Positions 55,402 through 62,980 of a DNA stretch of 64,000 nt are shown here, in pieces (position 1 is the first letter of the stretch; the number at the start of each line of letters is the position of its first letter). The translations under genes and the position numbers were made by a program. Source of the stretch: JALZKA01 sp963754045 (lineage in GTDB: Bacteria > Actinomycetota > Thermoleophilia > Solirubrobacterales > 70-9); contig CAVWEN010000002.1 of assembly GCA_963754045.1 (NCBI GenBank), forward strand, positions 434,001-498,000, given 5' to 3'. The notes beneath the pieces are model-generated. The model saw only the letters and a list, made by a program, of their open reading frames with translations. It was not told where the DNA came from and did no database searches.

Positions 55402-57030
55402 ATGGCTCACAAGGAGCTGAAGTACGACGCGGAGGCGCGCGCTGCATTGCAGGAGGGCGTTGACGCGGTTGCAAACGCGGTCAAGGTGACCCTTGGCCCC
55501 AAGGGTCGCTACGTGGTGCTCGACAAGAAGTTCGGCGCCCCGACCATCACCAACGACGGCGTCACGATCGCACGTGAGATCGACATTGAGGACGTCTTCG
55601 CTAACCAGGGTGCCCAGCTCGTGCGCGAGGTCGCCACGGCGACCAACGACGTGGCCGGCGACGGCACCACGACGGCGACTCTGTTGGCGCAGACGATCGT
55701 TCGCTCGGGCCTCAAGAACGTGGCAGCCGGCGCGAACCCGCTGGCGCTGCGTCGCGGTATCGAGACGGCAGTCGACCAGGTCGTCGATCACCTGCGCTCG
55801 AAGCAGTCGAAGGAGATCGCCGGCAAGGAGCAGATCGCTCGTGTCGCCGAGATTTCGGCCGCCGACGAGGAGATCGGCAACGTCATCGCCGACGCGATCG
55901 AGAAGGTCGGCAAGGACGGCGTGGTCAACGTGGAAGAGGGCCAGACCTTCGGGATGGAACTCGAGTTCACCGAGGGCATGCAGTTCGACAAGGGCTACAT
56001 CTCCCCGTACATGGTCAACGACCAGGAGCGGATGGAGGCGACCCTTGAGGACGCTTACATCCTGATTGCCAACCAGAAGATCGGCTCGGTCCGGGACATG
56101 CTCCCGGTGCTGGAGGCGGTCATGCAGGCGGGCAAGCCGCTCGTCATCATTGCCGAGGACGTCGAGGGTGAGTCGCTTGCGACGTTGGTGGTCAACAAAC
56201 TCCGAGGCACCTTCACCGGTGTCGCGGTCAAGGCCCCCGGATTCGGCGACCGCCGCAAGCGCATGCTGGAGGACATCGCGATTCTCTCCGGCGGCGAGGT
56301 GATCACCGAGGAGATGGGCCTCAAGCTAGAGAACACGCAGGTCTCGCAGCTCGGGCACGCCCGTCGCGTCGTCGTCACCAAGGACACGACGACGATTGTC
56401 GACGGAGCCGGTGACAAAGCCCAGATCGAGGGCCGAATCAACCAGATCCGTTCCGAGATCGACAACACCGACTCCGACTTCGACCGGGAGAAGCTCCAAG
56501 AGCGCCTGGCGAAGCTCGCGGGTGGCGTTGCCGTGGTCAAGGTCGGCGCTGCCACCGAGACCGAGATGAAGGAGAAGAAGCACCGCGTCGAGGACGCCCT
56601 GCAGGCGACCCGTGCAGCGCTCGAGGAAGGCGTTGTGCCCGGTGGTGGCGTTGCGCTGCTGAACGCGCAGGCCGCCGTCGACGCCAAGGGGCTCGACGAC
56701 GACGAGGCGACCGGCGCGGAGATCATCCGCAAGGCGCTCGAAGCACCGCTCCGCCAGATCTCGGAGAACGGCGGCCTCGAGGGCTCGGTCGTGGTCGAGA
56801 AGGTTCGCGGCCTGAAGGCCGGCGAGGGCCTGAATGCCGGGACCGGCGAGTACGGCGACCTGGTCAAGGCCGGCGTCATCGATCCGACGATGGTCACGCG
56901 CTCTGCCCTGCAGAACGCAGCCTCCATCGCCAAGAACATCCTGACGACGGAGTGCATCGTCGCGGAGATGCCGGAGAAGGAAGGCGCACCGATGGGCGGC
57001 GGTATGCCGGACATGGGCGGGATGATGTAA
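55402..57030 (+). CDS. groEL: Chaperonin GroEL
   Basis: A 542-residue chaperonin of normal length: VTLGPKGRYVVLDKKFGAPTITNDGVTIA, the ATPase motif NDVAGDGTTTATLLAQ, APGFGDRRKRMLEDIAILSGG, VVPGGGVALLNA and a Gly/Met-rich end (GGGMPDMGGMM). AAAGGA precedes the ATG. The end is of the GGM type rather than the His-rich type of some second GroELs. Confidence 0.97.
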   Translation: MAHKELKYDAEARAALQEGVDAVANAVKVTLGPKGRYVVLDKKFGAPTITNDGVTIAREIDIEDVFANQGAQLVREVATATNDVAGDGTTTATLLAQTIVRSGLKNVAAGANPLALRRGIETAVDQVVDHLRSKQSKEIAGKEQIARVAEISAADEEIGNVIADAIEKVGKDGVVNVEEGQTFGMELEFTEGMQFDKGYISPYMVNDQERMEATLEDAYILIANQKIGSVRDMLPVLEAVMQAGKPLVIIAEDVEGESLATLVVNKLRGTFTGVAVKAPGFGDRRKRMLEDIAILSGGEVITEEMGLKLENTQVSQLGHARRVVVTKDTTTIVDGAGDKAQIEGRINQIRSEIDNTDSDFDREKLQERLAKLAGGVAVVKVGAATETEMKEKKHRVEDALQATRAALEEGVVPGGGVALLNAQAAVDAKGLDDDEATGAEIIRKALEAPLRQISENGGLEGSVVVEKVRGLKAGEGLNAGTGEYGDLVKAGVIDPTMVTRSALQNAASIAKNILTTECIVAEMPEKEGAPMGGGMPDMGGMM

Positions 57031-57035
57031 CGAGC

Positions 57036-57055
57036 CCACTCACTACAGTGAGTGG
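57036..57055. terminator. Hairpin right after groEL
   Basis: CCACTCAC-TACA-GTGAGTGG, a perfect 8-bp stem with a 4-nt loop beginning 5 nt after the groEL stop. No T-run; may protect the 3' end or aid termination. Confidence 0.5.
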
Positions 57056-57115
57056 TACGGCACCCCACAGGTGACCGTGCGGTGTGTCCAGCCATCCCCC
57101 CGGCCGGGCATACCT

Positions 57116-57147
57116 GAGAGGCCCGGGCGCATGCACCCGGGCCTCTC
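57116..57147. terminator. Strong terminator hairpin downstream of groEL
   Basis: A perfect 12-bp GC-rich stem (57116-57127 with 57136-57147, GAGAGGCCCGGG arm) with an 8-nt loop, followed by TCGTTCTCGG. It probably ends the groESL transcript and the convergent epimerase transcript. Confidence 0.75.
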
Positions 57148-57188
57148 CTCGTTCTCGGCCCGGTCTTCGACGGAACCGGGCCGCTCGA

Positions 57189-58079
57189 TCAGCCGGGCGC
57201 CCCGAGAACTTCCGGCATCGCCGCTGGCTCCACGCCCAGCTCGAGTGCGTCGGCGGCTCCGCGCTCGCTGACCATCGGCACCTCCAGGAGCTCGGCCTCC
57301 TCCCAGGTTGCGAAGGCCGAGTCGCCCACCACCCTGCGCACGCCCCCGAGACCGAGCCGGACCACGTTCAGCGGCAGCCGGGCGATCCGCCGCTCGCGCC
57401 CGGCGCTGCGTGCGACGACGCTCGCCATCTGGGCGTAGCTCAGCTCGTGGGGCCCTGCGAGTTCCCAGCGACGCTTGGGCTCGCCGTTGAGTGCCAGGTC
57501 GGCGAGCACGCAGGTCGCTACGTCCCGGGCCCAGATCGGTTGAAAGCGCGCGCCGCCGCCGCCAGAGATCGGCAGTACCGGCAGCACCGACATCCGGCGC
57601 ACGAGGCTCACCCATGGATCGTTGCGGTCGTAAACGATCGAAGGCGCGAAGACCGTGGTGGCGAGCTCGGATTGGGTAACGGCGCGCTCGGCCAGCGCTT
57701 TCGCCCTGAAGAAGCGGGTGCGCTGGAACTCGGTGGCGCCGATCGCGGAAAAGAAGACGAAGCGACCGACGCCCTGCTGCTCAGCGGTTTCAAGCAGCCT
57801 TGCGGTTGCGAGCCCGTTCAGCTCCTCGACACGCGCCCCAGGCTGGTCGCGGATCGCTGCAGCGAGATGGATGACCGTGTCGACACCCCGCAGCGCCTGT
57901 CGGCGAGTCCTGGCGTCACCCATCTCGCGCAGGTCGCCGAGCGCGATCCGCACGTCAACCCGGTGGCGCCCAAGGCCGCGCGGGTCGCGGACGAGGGCCC
58001 GCAGCTCAGCGCCTGACTCCAGCAGGGCGGGGAGCAGAGCTCTGCCAACGGTTCCCGTCGCTCCTGTGAGCAGGATCAC
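57189..58079 (-). CDS. NAD(P)-binding epimerase/NDUFA9-like protein
   Basis: A 296-residue atypical SDR: VILLTGATGTVGRALLPALLESG, VRIALGDLREMGDARTRRQALRGVDTVIHLAAA, FVFFSAIGATEFQRTRFFRAKALAERAV and a C-terminal helical part. Lacks a clear YxxxK, as in NmrA/NDUFA9-type sensors or chaperones. GTG 58079 is preferred because TACCAT lies 7 nt upstream and the nucleotide-binding strand starts there; TTG 58130 would add 17 residues. Confidence 0.85.
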   Translation of the reverse strand: MILLTGATGTVGRALLPALLESGAELRALVRDPRGLGRHRVDVRIALGDLREMGDARTRRQALRGVDTVIHLAAAIRDQPGARVEELNGLATARLLETAEQQGVGRFVFFSAIGATEFQRTRFFRAKALAERAVTQSELATTVFAPSIVYDRNDPWVSLVRRMSVLPVLPISGGGGARFQPIWARDVATCVLADLALNGEPKRRWELAGPHELSYAQMASVVARSAGRERRIARLPLNVVRLGLGGVRRVVGDSAFATWEEAELLEVPMVSERGAADALELGVEPAAMPEVLGAPG

Positions 58080-58086
58080 GGGCTCG

Positions 58087-58092
58087 ATGGTA
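58087..58092 (-). promoter_or_regulatory. Putative -10 (TACCAT) of the epimerase-like gene
   Basis: Ends 7 nt before GTG 58079 on the minus strand. Confidence 0.45.
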
Positions 58093-58103
58093 GGCGGTGT
58101 CTC

Positions 58104-58109
58104 TAGAAT
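58104..58109 (+). promoter_or_regulatory. Putative -10 (TAGAAT) of the ferredoxin gene
   Basis: Lies 43 nt before the TTG start; the leader would contain a GGGAAG ribosome-binding site. Divergent from the TACCAT at 58087-58092. Confidence 0.4.
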
Positions 58110-58152
58110 GCCGCTTCGTGCAGTCGCCAACCGAGCGAAGGGAAGCTAGAAC

Positions 58153-58413
58153 TTGGCCTACGTAATCGCCGAGCCGTGTATCGGAGAGAAGGACAACTCG
58201 TGCGTCGAGGTGTGTCCGGTCGATTGCATCCATCCCACGCCCGACGAGCCCGACTACGAGGCGGCCCAGCAGCTCTTCATCGATCCCGACGAGTGCATCG
58301 ACTGCGACGCCTGCGTGGAGGCCTGTCCGGTCGACGCCTGCTTCGCCGAGGATCAGCTGCCCGACGAGTGGGCGAAGTACACGGCGATCAACGCCGAGTA
58401 CTTCTCCAAATAG
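58153..58413 (+). CDS. Ferredoxin (7Fe/8Fe type)
   Basis: An 86-residue ferredoxin with two cluster motifs: CIGEKDNSCVEVCPVDC and CIDCDACVEACPVDAC. The spacing in the first motif is the longer type of actinobacterial FdxA-like 3Fe-4S/4Fe-4S ferredoxins. Starts at TTG with GGGAAG upstream. A soluble electron carrier; partners cannot be read. Confidence 0.93.
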   Translation: MAYVIAEPCIGEKDNSCVEVCPVDCIHPTPDEPDYEAAQQLFIDPDECIDCDACVEACPVDACFAEDQLPDEWAKYTAINAEYFSK

Positions 58414-58444
58414 CGGGCCGCCGAGCGCCGGCACCTTGCCGGTG

Positions 58445-58450
58445 TAGGCT
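58445..58450 (+). promoter_or_regulatory. Putative -10 (TAGGCT) of the lipoprotein gene
   Basis: Ends 6 nt before GTG 58457. Confidence 0.4.
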
Positions 58451-58456
58451 TCCGAC

Positions 58457-59113
58457 GTGCGTCGGGTTGGGGCCTGGTCGTTAGTCGTGGCGCTGTTGCT
58501 GGGTGCCGTCGCCTGCGGCGACACCGAGGAGTCCCACCAGGCGGGTCAGGCCGAAGAGGACTTCATTGAGGACGGCTTCACGGTGGGCGAGTACACGCTC
58601 TCCGACGCCGACTGTCCCAACTTCCCCTCAATCGACGACGGCGCGCAGACGACGTGTACGGCGACCGCATCGGCGCCCGGCCGCGCGGCGCGGCCGGCTG
58701 AGGTGCTGGTGACGATCCTCAGCTGCGACGATGGCAGCGGCGACGACAGCTTCTCGGGCTGTGACTTCAACGGCACGGCGACGCTGGTTGGGACCGACGC
58801 GTCCGCGGGCGAGGATGTCGACGCTCAGGTCGCGGACGTGATTTCCTCGATCAACGGATTTCGCAACCAGGGCTTCGAGTTGCGCGACGGCGAGTGCAAG
58901 CCGCCGAAGGCGCTGCGTAACGGCATCGAGCTGAAGTGCACGGCCACCTACGAGGTGGCGCGCGAGCCCTTGGGCCGCGAAGAGGTCATTGCGACGCTCA
59001 CCGACTGTGCGCAGCGGGGAACCCGAACGACGTGCGGAGTTCAAGTCAAGCCCACGGCGGGTGTGACCACCAAGGGCGGCGGCCTCGAGCTGGTGCCCGG
59101 GGCCTTTGGGTAG
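58457..59113 (+). CDS. Putative lipoprotein with two Cys-rich (DUF4333-like) repeats
   Basis: The N-terminus MRRVGAWSLVVALLLGAVAC is a lipoprotein signal with Cys at residue 20. Two similar units follow: one around ADCPNFPSIDDGAQTTCTATA (residues 50-70), and one around GECKPPKALRNGIELKCTATY (residues 145-165). Each has a Cys pair and a Thr-rich strand, reminiscent of DUF4333. Extracytoplasmic, function unknown. Confidence 0.78.
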   Translation: MRRVGAWSLVVALLLGAVACGDTEESHQAGQAEEDFIEDGFTVGEYTLSDADCPNFPSIDDGAQTTCTATASAPGRAARPAEVLVTILSCDDGSGDDSFSGCDFNGTATLVGTDASAGEDVDAQVADVISSINGFRNQGFELRDGECKPPKALRNGIELKCTATYEVAREPLGREEVIATLTDCAQRGTRTTCGVQVKPTAGVTTKGGGLELVPGAFG

Positions 59114-59120
59114 TAGAGCG

Positions 59121-60293
59121 TCAGCCGCCGACCATCGGCAGTTCGGTACCGCTGACCGAGCCGTTGCCGTTCGGGACGACGGCGGGCGCCGGTGCCGATT
59201 GCAGCACGTCTAGCTCCTGCGGGGTCGCCGCGACGATTCCGCGAGCGGCCTGTGCGATCGCGATCGAGGCGGGATCCTGCGGTCGCTCAATCACCAGTGG
59301 CGAGCCGGAATCGGCGTGAAGCCGGAGCTCCTCGGACAGCGGGACCTTGCCGAGCAATGGCACGTCGAGTTCGTCTGCGAGCTGTTGACCGCCGCCTTCA
59401 CCGAAGATCGTGAAGCGCTGCCCGTCAGGAGCCGTGAACCCCGACATGTTCTCGATCACGCCCATGACCTCGAGGTCGACCTTCGCCGCCATTTCGGCGG
59501 CGCGGCGGGCCACGGACTGGGCCGCGGGCTGAGGGGTGGTGACGATCGCGAACTTCGCCTGCGGAAGCAGCTGGGCGAGAGTCATCGAGACGTCGCCGGT
59601 GCCCGGCGGTAAGTCGAGCAGCAGGTAGTCCAACTCGCCCCACGCAACGTCTTCCAGGAATTGCTGGATCGCCTTGTGGAGCATCGGCCCGCGCCAGACG
59701 ACCGCTGAGTTCGGCTCGACGAAGAACCCGATCGACATCACCTTCACGCCGGCGGGTCCGTCGAGCGGGATGATCTTGCGATCCTCGTTCACGTCGGGGC
59801 GTCCCTCCAGCGCGCCGAGCATGCGAGGGATCGAGTAGCCGTAGACGTCGGCGTCGAGCGCCCCCGCCGAATGACCGTCCACGGCTAGCGCCGCGGCGAG
59901 GTTTGCGGTAAGGGTGGACTTACCGACGCCGCCCTTGCCGGACGCGACGCAGATGACGTTCTTGACCTGGGCGAGAGCCCCGGCCGGAAGCTTGGAGCGA
60001 CCCAGTGTCTGCTGGAGCTTTGAGCGCTCGTCGTCGGAGAGGACGTCGAACTCGACCGCGACCGCGCTAACGCCCTCGAGCTGGGAGACATTGGCCGCGA
60101 CCGACTGCTCGAAGTGCGAGCGGATCGGGCAGCCGGGAGTGGTGAGCGAGACGATCACGCCGACCCGGCCGTCATCGGCGATGTCGATCGCGCGGACCAT
60201 CCCGAGCTCGACGATGTCGCGGCGCAGCTCGGGGTCGATCACTGCGCGCAGCTTCTCGGTGACCTGCTCTTGGGTTGGGAGGCTCATCGCCAT
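59121..60293 (-). CDS. Mrp/ApbC-type iron-sulfur cluster carrier ATPase
   Basis: A 390-residue P-loop protein. The N-terminal MIP18/DUF59 domain spans residues 10-85 (VIDPELRRDIVELGMVR, LTTPGCPIRSHFE). The deviant Walker A is VASGKGGVGKST near 117, followed by DADVYGYSIPRML, LLDLPPGTGDVSMTLAQLLP and GVIENMSGF. The usual CxxC of the C-terminal domain is not seen. A Pro/Ala-rich tail follows. Members carry Fe-S clusters to target proteins such as the Rieske and ferredoxin proteins encoded nearby. ATG 60293 or 60287. Confidence 0.92.
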   Translation of the reverse strand: MAMSLPTQEQVTEKLRAVIDPELRRDIVELGMVRAIDIADDGRVGVIVSLTTPGCPIRSHFEQSVAANVSQLEGVSAVAVEFDVLSDDERSKLQQTLGRSKLPAGALAQVKNVICVASGKGGVGKSTLTANLAAALAVDGHSAGALDADVYGYSIPRMLGALEGRPDVNEDRKIIPLDGPAGVKVMSIGFFVEPNSAVVWRGPMLHKAIQQFLEDVAWGELDYLLLDLPPGTGDVSMTLAQLLPQAKFAIVTTPQPAAQSVARRAAEMAAKVDLEVMGVIENMSGFTAPDGQRFTIFGEGGGQQLADELDVPLLGKVPLSEELRLHADSGSPLVIERPQDPASIAIAQAARGIVAATPQELDVLQSAPAPAVVPNGNGSVSGTELPMVGG

Positions 60294-60333
60294 TGATTCT
60301 TACAGGGGTACTCGTGGACTGACCGGAGGCAAA

Positions 60334-60365
60334 GAGAAGGGGCCCCCTTGCGGAGGCCCCTTCTC
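60334..60365. terminator. Terminator hairpin downstream of the coiled-coil gene
   Basis: GAGAAGGGGCC (60334-60344) pairs perfectly with GGCCCCTTCTC (60355-60365), 11 bp with a 10-nt loop. On the minus strand it is followed by TTTG. It lies just after the stop of the 60392-60868 gene. Confidence 0.75.
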
Positions 60366-60391
60366 GGAGACGAACTTGTTACTGCGTTGAG

Positions 60392-60868
60392 CTAGGCGGC
60401 GTTGGCGCCGACGCGATCGCGAACGGTCGTCTCGACGTCCTTGACGGCCTTCTCGACCTTGGTGCGGTTCTGCTTGACTGCCTTCTCAGCCGCGGCGCGG
60501 CGCTGCTTGACCTCGCGCTCGACACGGGTCCGGCGCTGCTTGACCTCGCGCTCGAGGCGGTTGCGCTCCGTACGGACACGGGTCTGCAGCTTGCGACGGG
60601 CCTGACCGCCGCGACGCTCGAGCTTGCTGACCTCGCGCGTAACCTGGGCGCGGATGTCCTTCAGCTCCTTCTGAGCGGTCTCGGAGCTCGTCCAGGGACG
60701 GACGGTCTCGGCGACTGCGAGAGCGGCACCGACAGGAACGTCAACGGCGCGCTCCGCGGTCTGACGCACGTATGCGACGGCGTTGTCGGTCGCGGTTTCG
60801 GTCGTCGTGGTGCCGGCCTTGGTCGTGGTGCCGGCGGGTTTGGTCTTGGAAGCGGTGGTGGTAGCCAT
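60392..60868 (-). CDS. Lys/Arg-rich coiled-coil protein with 11-residue repeats
   Basis: A 158-residue protein with a Thr/Ala-rich N-terminus, a middle helix, and four consecutive 11-residue units near the C-terminus: RLEREVKQRRT, RVEREVKQRRA, AAEKAVKQNRT, KVEKAVKDVET. Highly basic, no membrane segment. The layout is reminiscent of phasin-like or heparin-binding/histone-like proteins, but no family is certain. AGGAG precedes the ATG. The upstream region is unusually AT-rich. Confidence 0.8.
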   Translation of the reverse strand: MATTTASKTKPAGTTTKAGTTTTETATDNAVAYVRQTAERAVDVPVGAALAVAETVRPWTSSETAQKELKDIRAQVTREVSKLERRGGQARRKLQTRVRTERNRLEREVKQRRTRVEREVKQRRAAAEKAVKQNRTKVEKAVKDVETTVRDRVGANAA

Positions 60869-61003
60869 TCTTCGATCACTCCTGGTGGTCGCGTGTTTGT
60901 AAGTTCCTTACTTCTAACAAGGTTCACTCTATCAAAGTAGGCGAACAGGTGTTCTTACCCGCCAATGCTGACGTGGTTACGTAGCGAGGGCGTGAAGAGC
61001 CGG
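60869..61003. other. AT-rich intergenic region upstream of the coiled-coil gene
   Basis: About 135 nt of relatively AT-rich sequence between two minus-strand genes. It holds the promoter and leader of the coiled-coil gene. A small inverted repeat GTAAG-TTC-CTTAC lies at 60899-60911. I could not identify a convincing -35/-10 pair. Confidence 0.4.
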
Positions 61004-62074
61004 TTACCGGGTGTACGCGAGAACGCGCTGCGCCCATGCGAGCGGTTCGTTCAGCTCGGCGGAAGAGGGCAGGGCCGCGGGTTCGGTCCAGACCTGGTTG
61101 AGCCCGTCCACGCCGTGCTCGGCGGCGACGGCGTCCGCCCACGACTTGCCAAGTTCGTACTGGCTTAGCTTCGCTCCGAGGCCCAATGCGCGGGCGATCA
61201 TCCCCGCCACTCCGGCCCTGCGCGCGCGACGGGCGTCCATGCTCGAGCGCAGCCCGCCGAGACCGTCCTCGGGGCGCGCCGCCCCGTCCATCACGTGCTC
61301 GGCATGACCCTCAACGACGGTCATGGCAGTTTGGAGACGATCCAGAAGCACGACCTGTTCAGGGCCGGCCAGGGTGCGCATCAACTCTCCGCGCAGCGCC
61401 TTGCCGAGTACCTTGCGGGGATCGCCGCCGAGCATCCGTCGGCCACGGGAGAGGAGCTCCTTGAAGTCCAGCTGCCCACCGGCAGATTCGATGAGTTCGC
61501 CGACCATCGAGGCGAGGTGCTCTCGCAGCCACGGAACCGACTCGAACTGAACGCCGTGCGTCTGCTCGTGGATCGCCACCCACAGGAGAAAGCGCCTGCG
61601 CTCGACCCCAAGCTCCGCGGCTGCTCCATCGACGTTGGGACCGACGAGCAGCATGCGTGCCGGCTCGGGGGTTGCGCTCAGGCCAACCGCATACTGCCCG
61701 ATCACCCGCCGCGCCGAGTAGCCCACGATCAGTCCCGCCTCCGCTCCCGAGGCGGCGCCAAGCGCGCGGCGAGCCACCCCACCCAGCGGGCCCGGCAGGC
61801 CGATCTCGCTAGCCGCACGGTGTTCGAGTGGCTCGGCGAGGTCGCGCAGCATCGCCAGATTGGTGGCGGCCCATTCGCTGCGCTCGATCAGTTCAACCTG
61901 CGGAACCAACGTTGCCGCTTCGAGTTCGCTGTATTCGACGACGCGTTCGAGCGCAGTAGCGAAGGAAGCGCGCGTCTCGGCTTCGGTCGTCGCGACACCG
62001 CCGCCGTCTCCGTGCACGAGACCCGCAACGCGGCGCGCGAGCCCCCAGTCGACAACTCCGGAGTCTGCACCCAT
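61004..62074 (-). CDS. Zinc-dependent metalloprotease-like protein (DUF2342/zincin_2)
   Basis: A 356-residue protein of the actinobacterial DUF2342 family: N-terminal VDWGLARRVAGLVHG, a central LVGPNVDGAAAELGVERRRFLLWVAIHEQTHGVQFESVPWL with the HExxH zinc motif near residue 168, and a later TVVEGHAEHVMDGA that could supply a third ligand. Sometimes annotated as linked to F420 biosynthesis by neighbourhood. It follows the inositol-phosphatase-like gene by 5 nt, so they form an operon. Confidence 0.9.
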   Translation of the reverse strand: MGADSGVVDWGLARRVAGLVHGDGGGVATTEAETRASFATALERVVEYSELEAATLVPQVELIERSEWAATNLAMLRDLAEPLEHRAASEIGLPGPLGGVARRALGAASGAEAGLIVGYSARRVIGQYAVGLSATPEPARMLLVGPNVDGAAAELGVERRRFLLWVAIHEQTHGVQFESVPWLREHLASMVGELIESAGGQLDFKELLSRGRRMLGGDPRKVLGKALRGELMRTLAGPEQVVLLDRLQTAMTVVEGHAEHVMDGAARPEDGLGGLRSSMDARRARRAGVAGMIARALGLGAKLSQYELGKSWADAVAAEHGVDGLNQVWTEPAALPSSAELNEPLAWAQRVLAYTR

Positions 62075-62079
62075 CTCGC

Positions 62080-62931
62080 TCAGACGCTCGTCGGCGCTTT
62101 GTCCTGCGCCGCGCGCACCGTGCCGAGCATCTCTTCGTCAAGCGCCGCGGCGACCCTGTAGCGCTCGTCCAGGCCGAGGCCGGCGGCTTCGAGCGCGAGC
62201 GCGGCGTCGGCTTGATCGGGTCCCGCGAATTCGACCGCCCCCCCCGCCTCGATTACGATCAGCTGCGCCGCCGCGGCGTCGACCGAGCGACATCCACGGG
62301 CACCCAGCATCCCGTCCAGCCGGCCGGCTGCGACGTAACAGAGGGTGATGGCGATCGAGCCGATCGCGCGGATTCGGAACGCATCGCCGATCAGGGCGTT
62401 CAGAACGGGAGCAATCCTCGCCGGGTCGGCCGATTCCAGTCCGACGACCTCCAGGCCGTAGCCGGGGCCTTCGGCGCGCAGCTCGCGGTCGCCTAGCTTC
62501 GCTCCCTCGCCACGCCGGGCGGTGAACTGCTCGCCGGTGCCGAACTCGTGCACGAAGCCCCACTCCACGTCGGCCATGGAGGGTCCGGAAGCGATCGCGA
62601 CGCTGAGCGCGAACCATGGGATCGTGCGGCGCGCGTTGAGGGAGCCGTCGATCGGGTCAATCACCACCCGCCAATTCGAGTCGGGATCACCGAAGACGAC
62701 CTCGCCGCGCTCTTCGGAAATCGCGGTGAAGGACGCCCCCGCGTCGGCGAGCTGGGTCAGCTCGGCGAAGACCGCGTCCTCGCAGCGGCGGTCGATCGCA
62801 AGCGAATGGTCGCCGCCTTCCCCGATTCCCTCGTAGACCGTCCGGTCGGCAATCGTCGGCGACGCCGCGAGCAGCTCGTCCTGGGCCGACACGGCGCGTT
62901 GCATCGCTCCCAGCCAGTCATGGTCCAGCAC
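62080..62931 (-). CDS. Inositol monophosphatase-family protein
   Basis: A 283-residue phosphatase: GGDHSLAIDRRCEDAVFAEL, FTAISEERGEV, the metal motif VVIDPIDGSLNARRTIPWFALSVAI near residue 90 and a second Asp region GCRSVDAAAAQLIVIEAGG. Like archaeal IMPase/FBPases it lacks the long C-terminal extension. Inositol, fructose-bisphosphate or PAP phosphatase activities are all possible. The GTG start is 7 nt after TACCCT. Confidence 0.87.
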   Translation of the reverse strand: MLDHDWLGAMQRAVSAQDELLAASPTIADRTVYEGIGEGGDHSLAIDRRCEDAVFAELTQLADAGASFTAISEERGEVVFGDPDSNWRVVIDPIDGSLNARRTIPWFALSVAIASGPSMADVEWGFVHEFGTGEQFTARRGEGAKLGDRELRAEGPGYGLEVVGLESADPARIAPVLNALIGDAFRIRAIGSIAITLCYVAAGRLDGMLGARGCRSVDAAAAQLIVIEAGGAVEFAGPDQADAALALEAAGLGLDERYRVAAALDEEMLGTVRAAQDKAPTSV

Positions 62932-62938
62932 GCGGCTG

Positions 62939-62944
62939 AGGGTA
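62939..62944 (-). promoter_or_regulatory. Putative -10 (TACCCT) of the IMPase-like operon
   Basis: Ends 7 nt before GTG 62931 on the minus strand; divergent from TAGGTT at 62969-62974. Confidence 0.45.
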
Positions 62945-62968
62945 GTTGAGCCCGCGCTCCGCGTTCTC

Positions 62969-62974
62969 TAGGTT
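62969..62974 (+). promoter_or_regulatory. Putative -10 (TAGGTT) of the helicase gene
   Basis: Ends 6 nt before GTG 62981. Confidence 0.45.
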
Positions 62975-62980
62975 GAGTAG

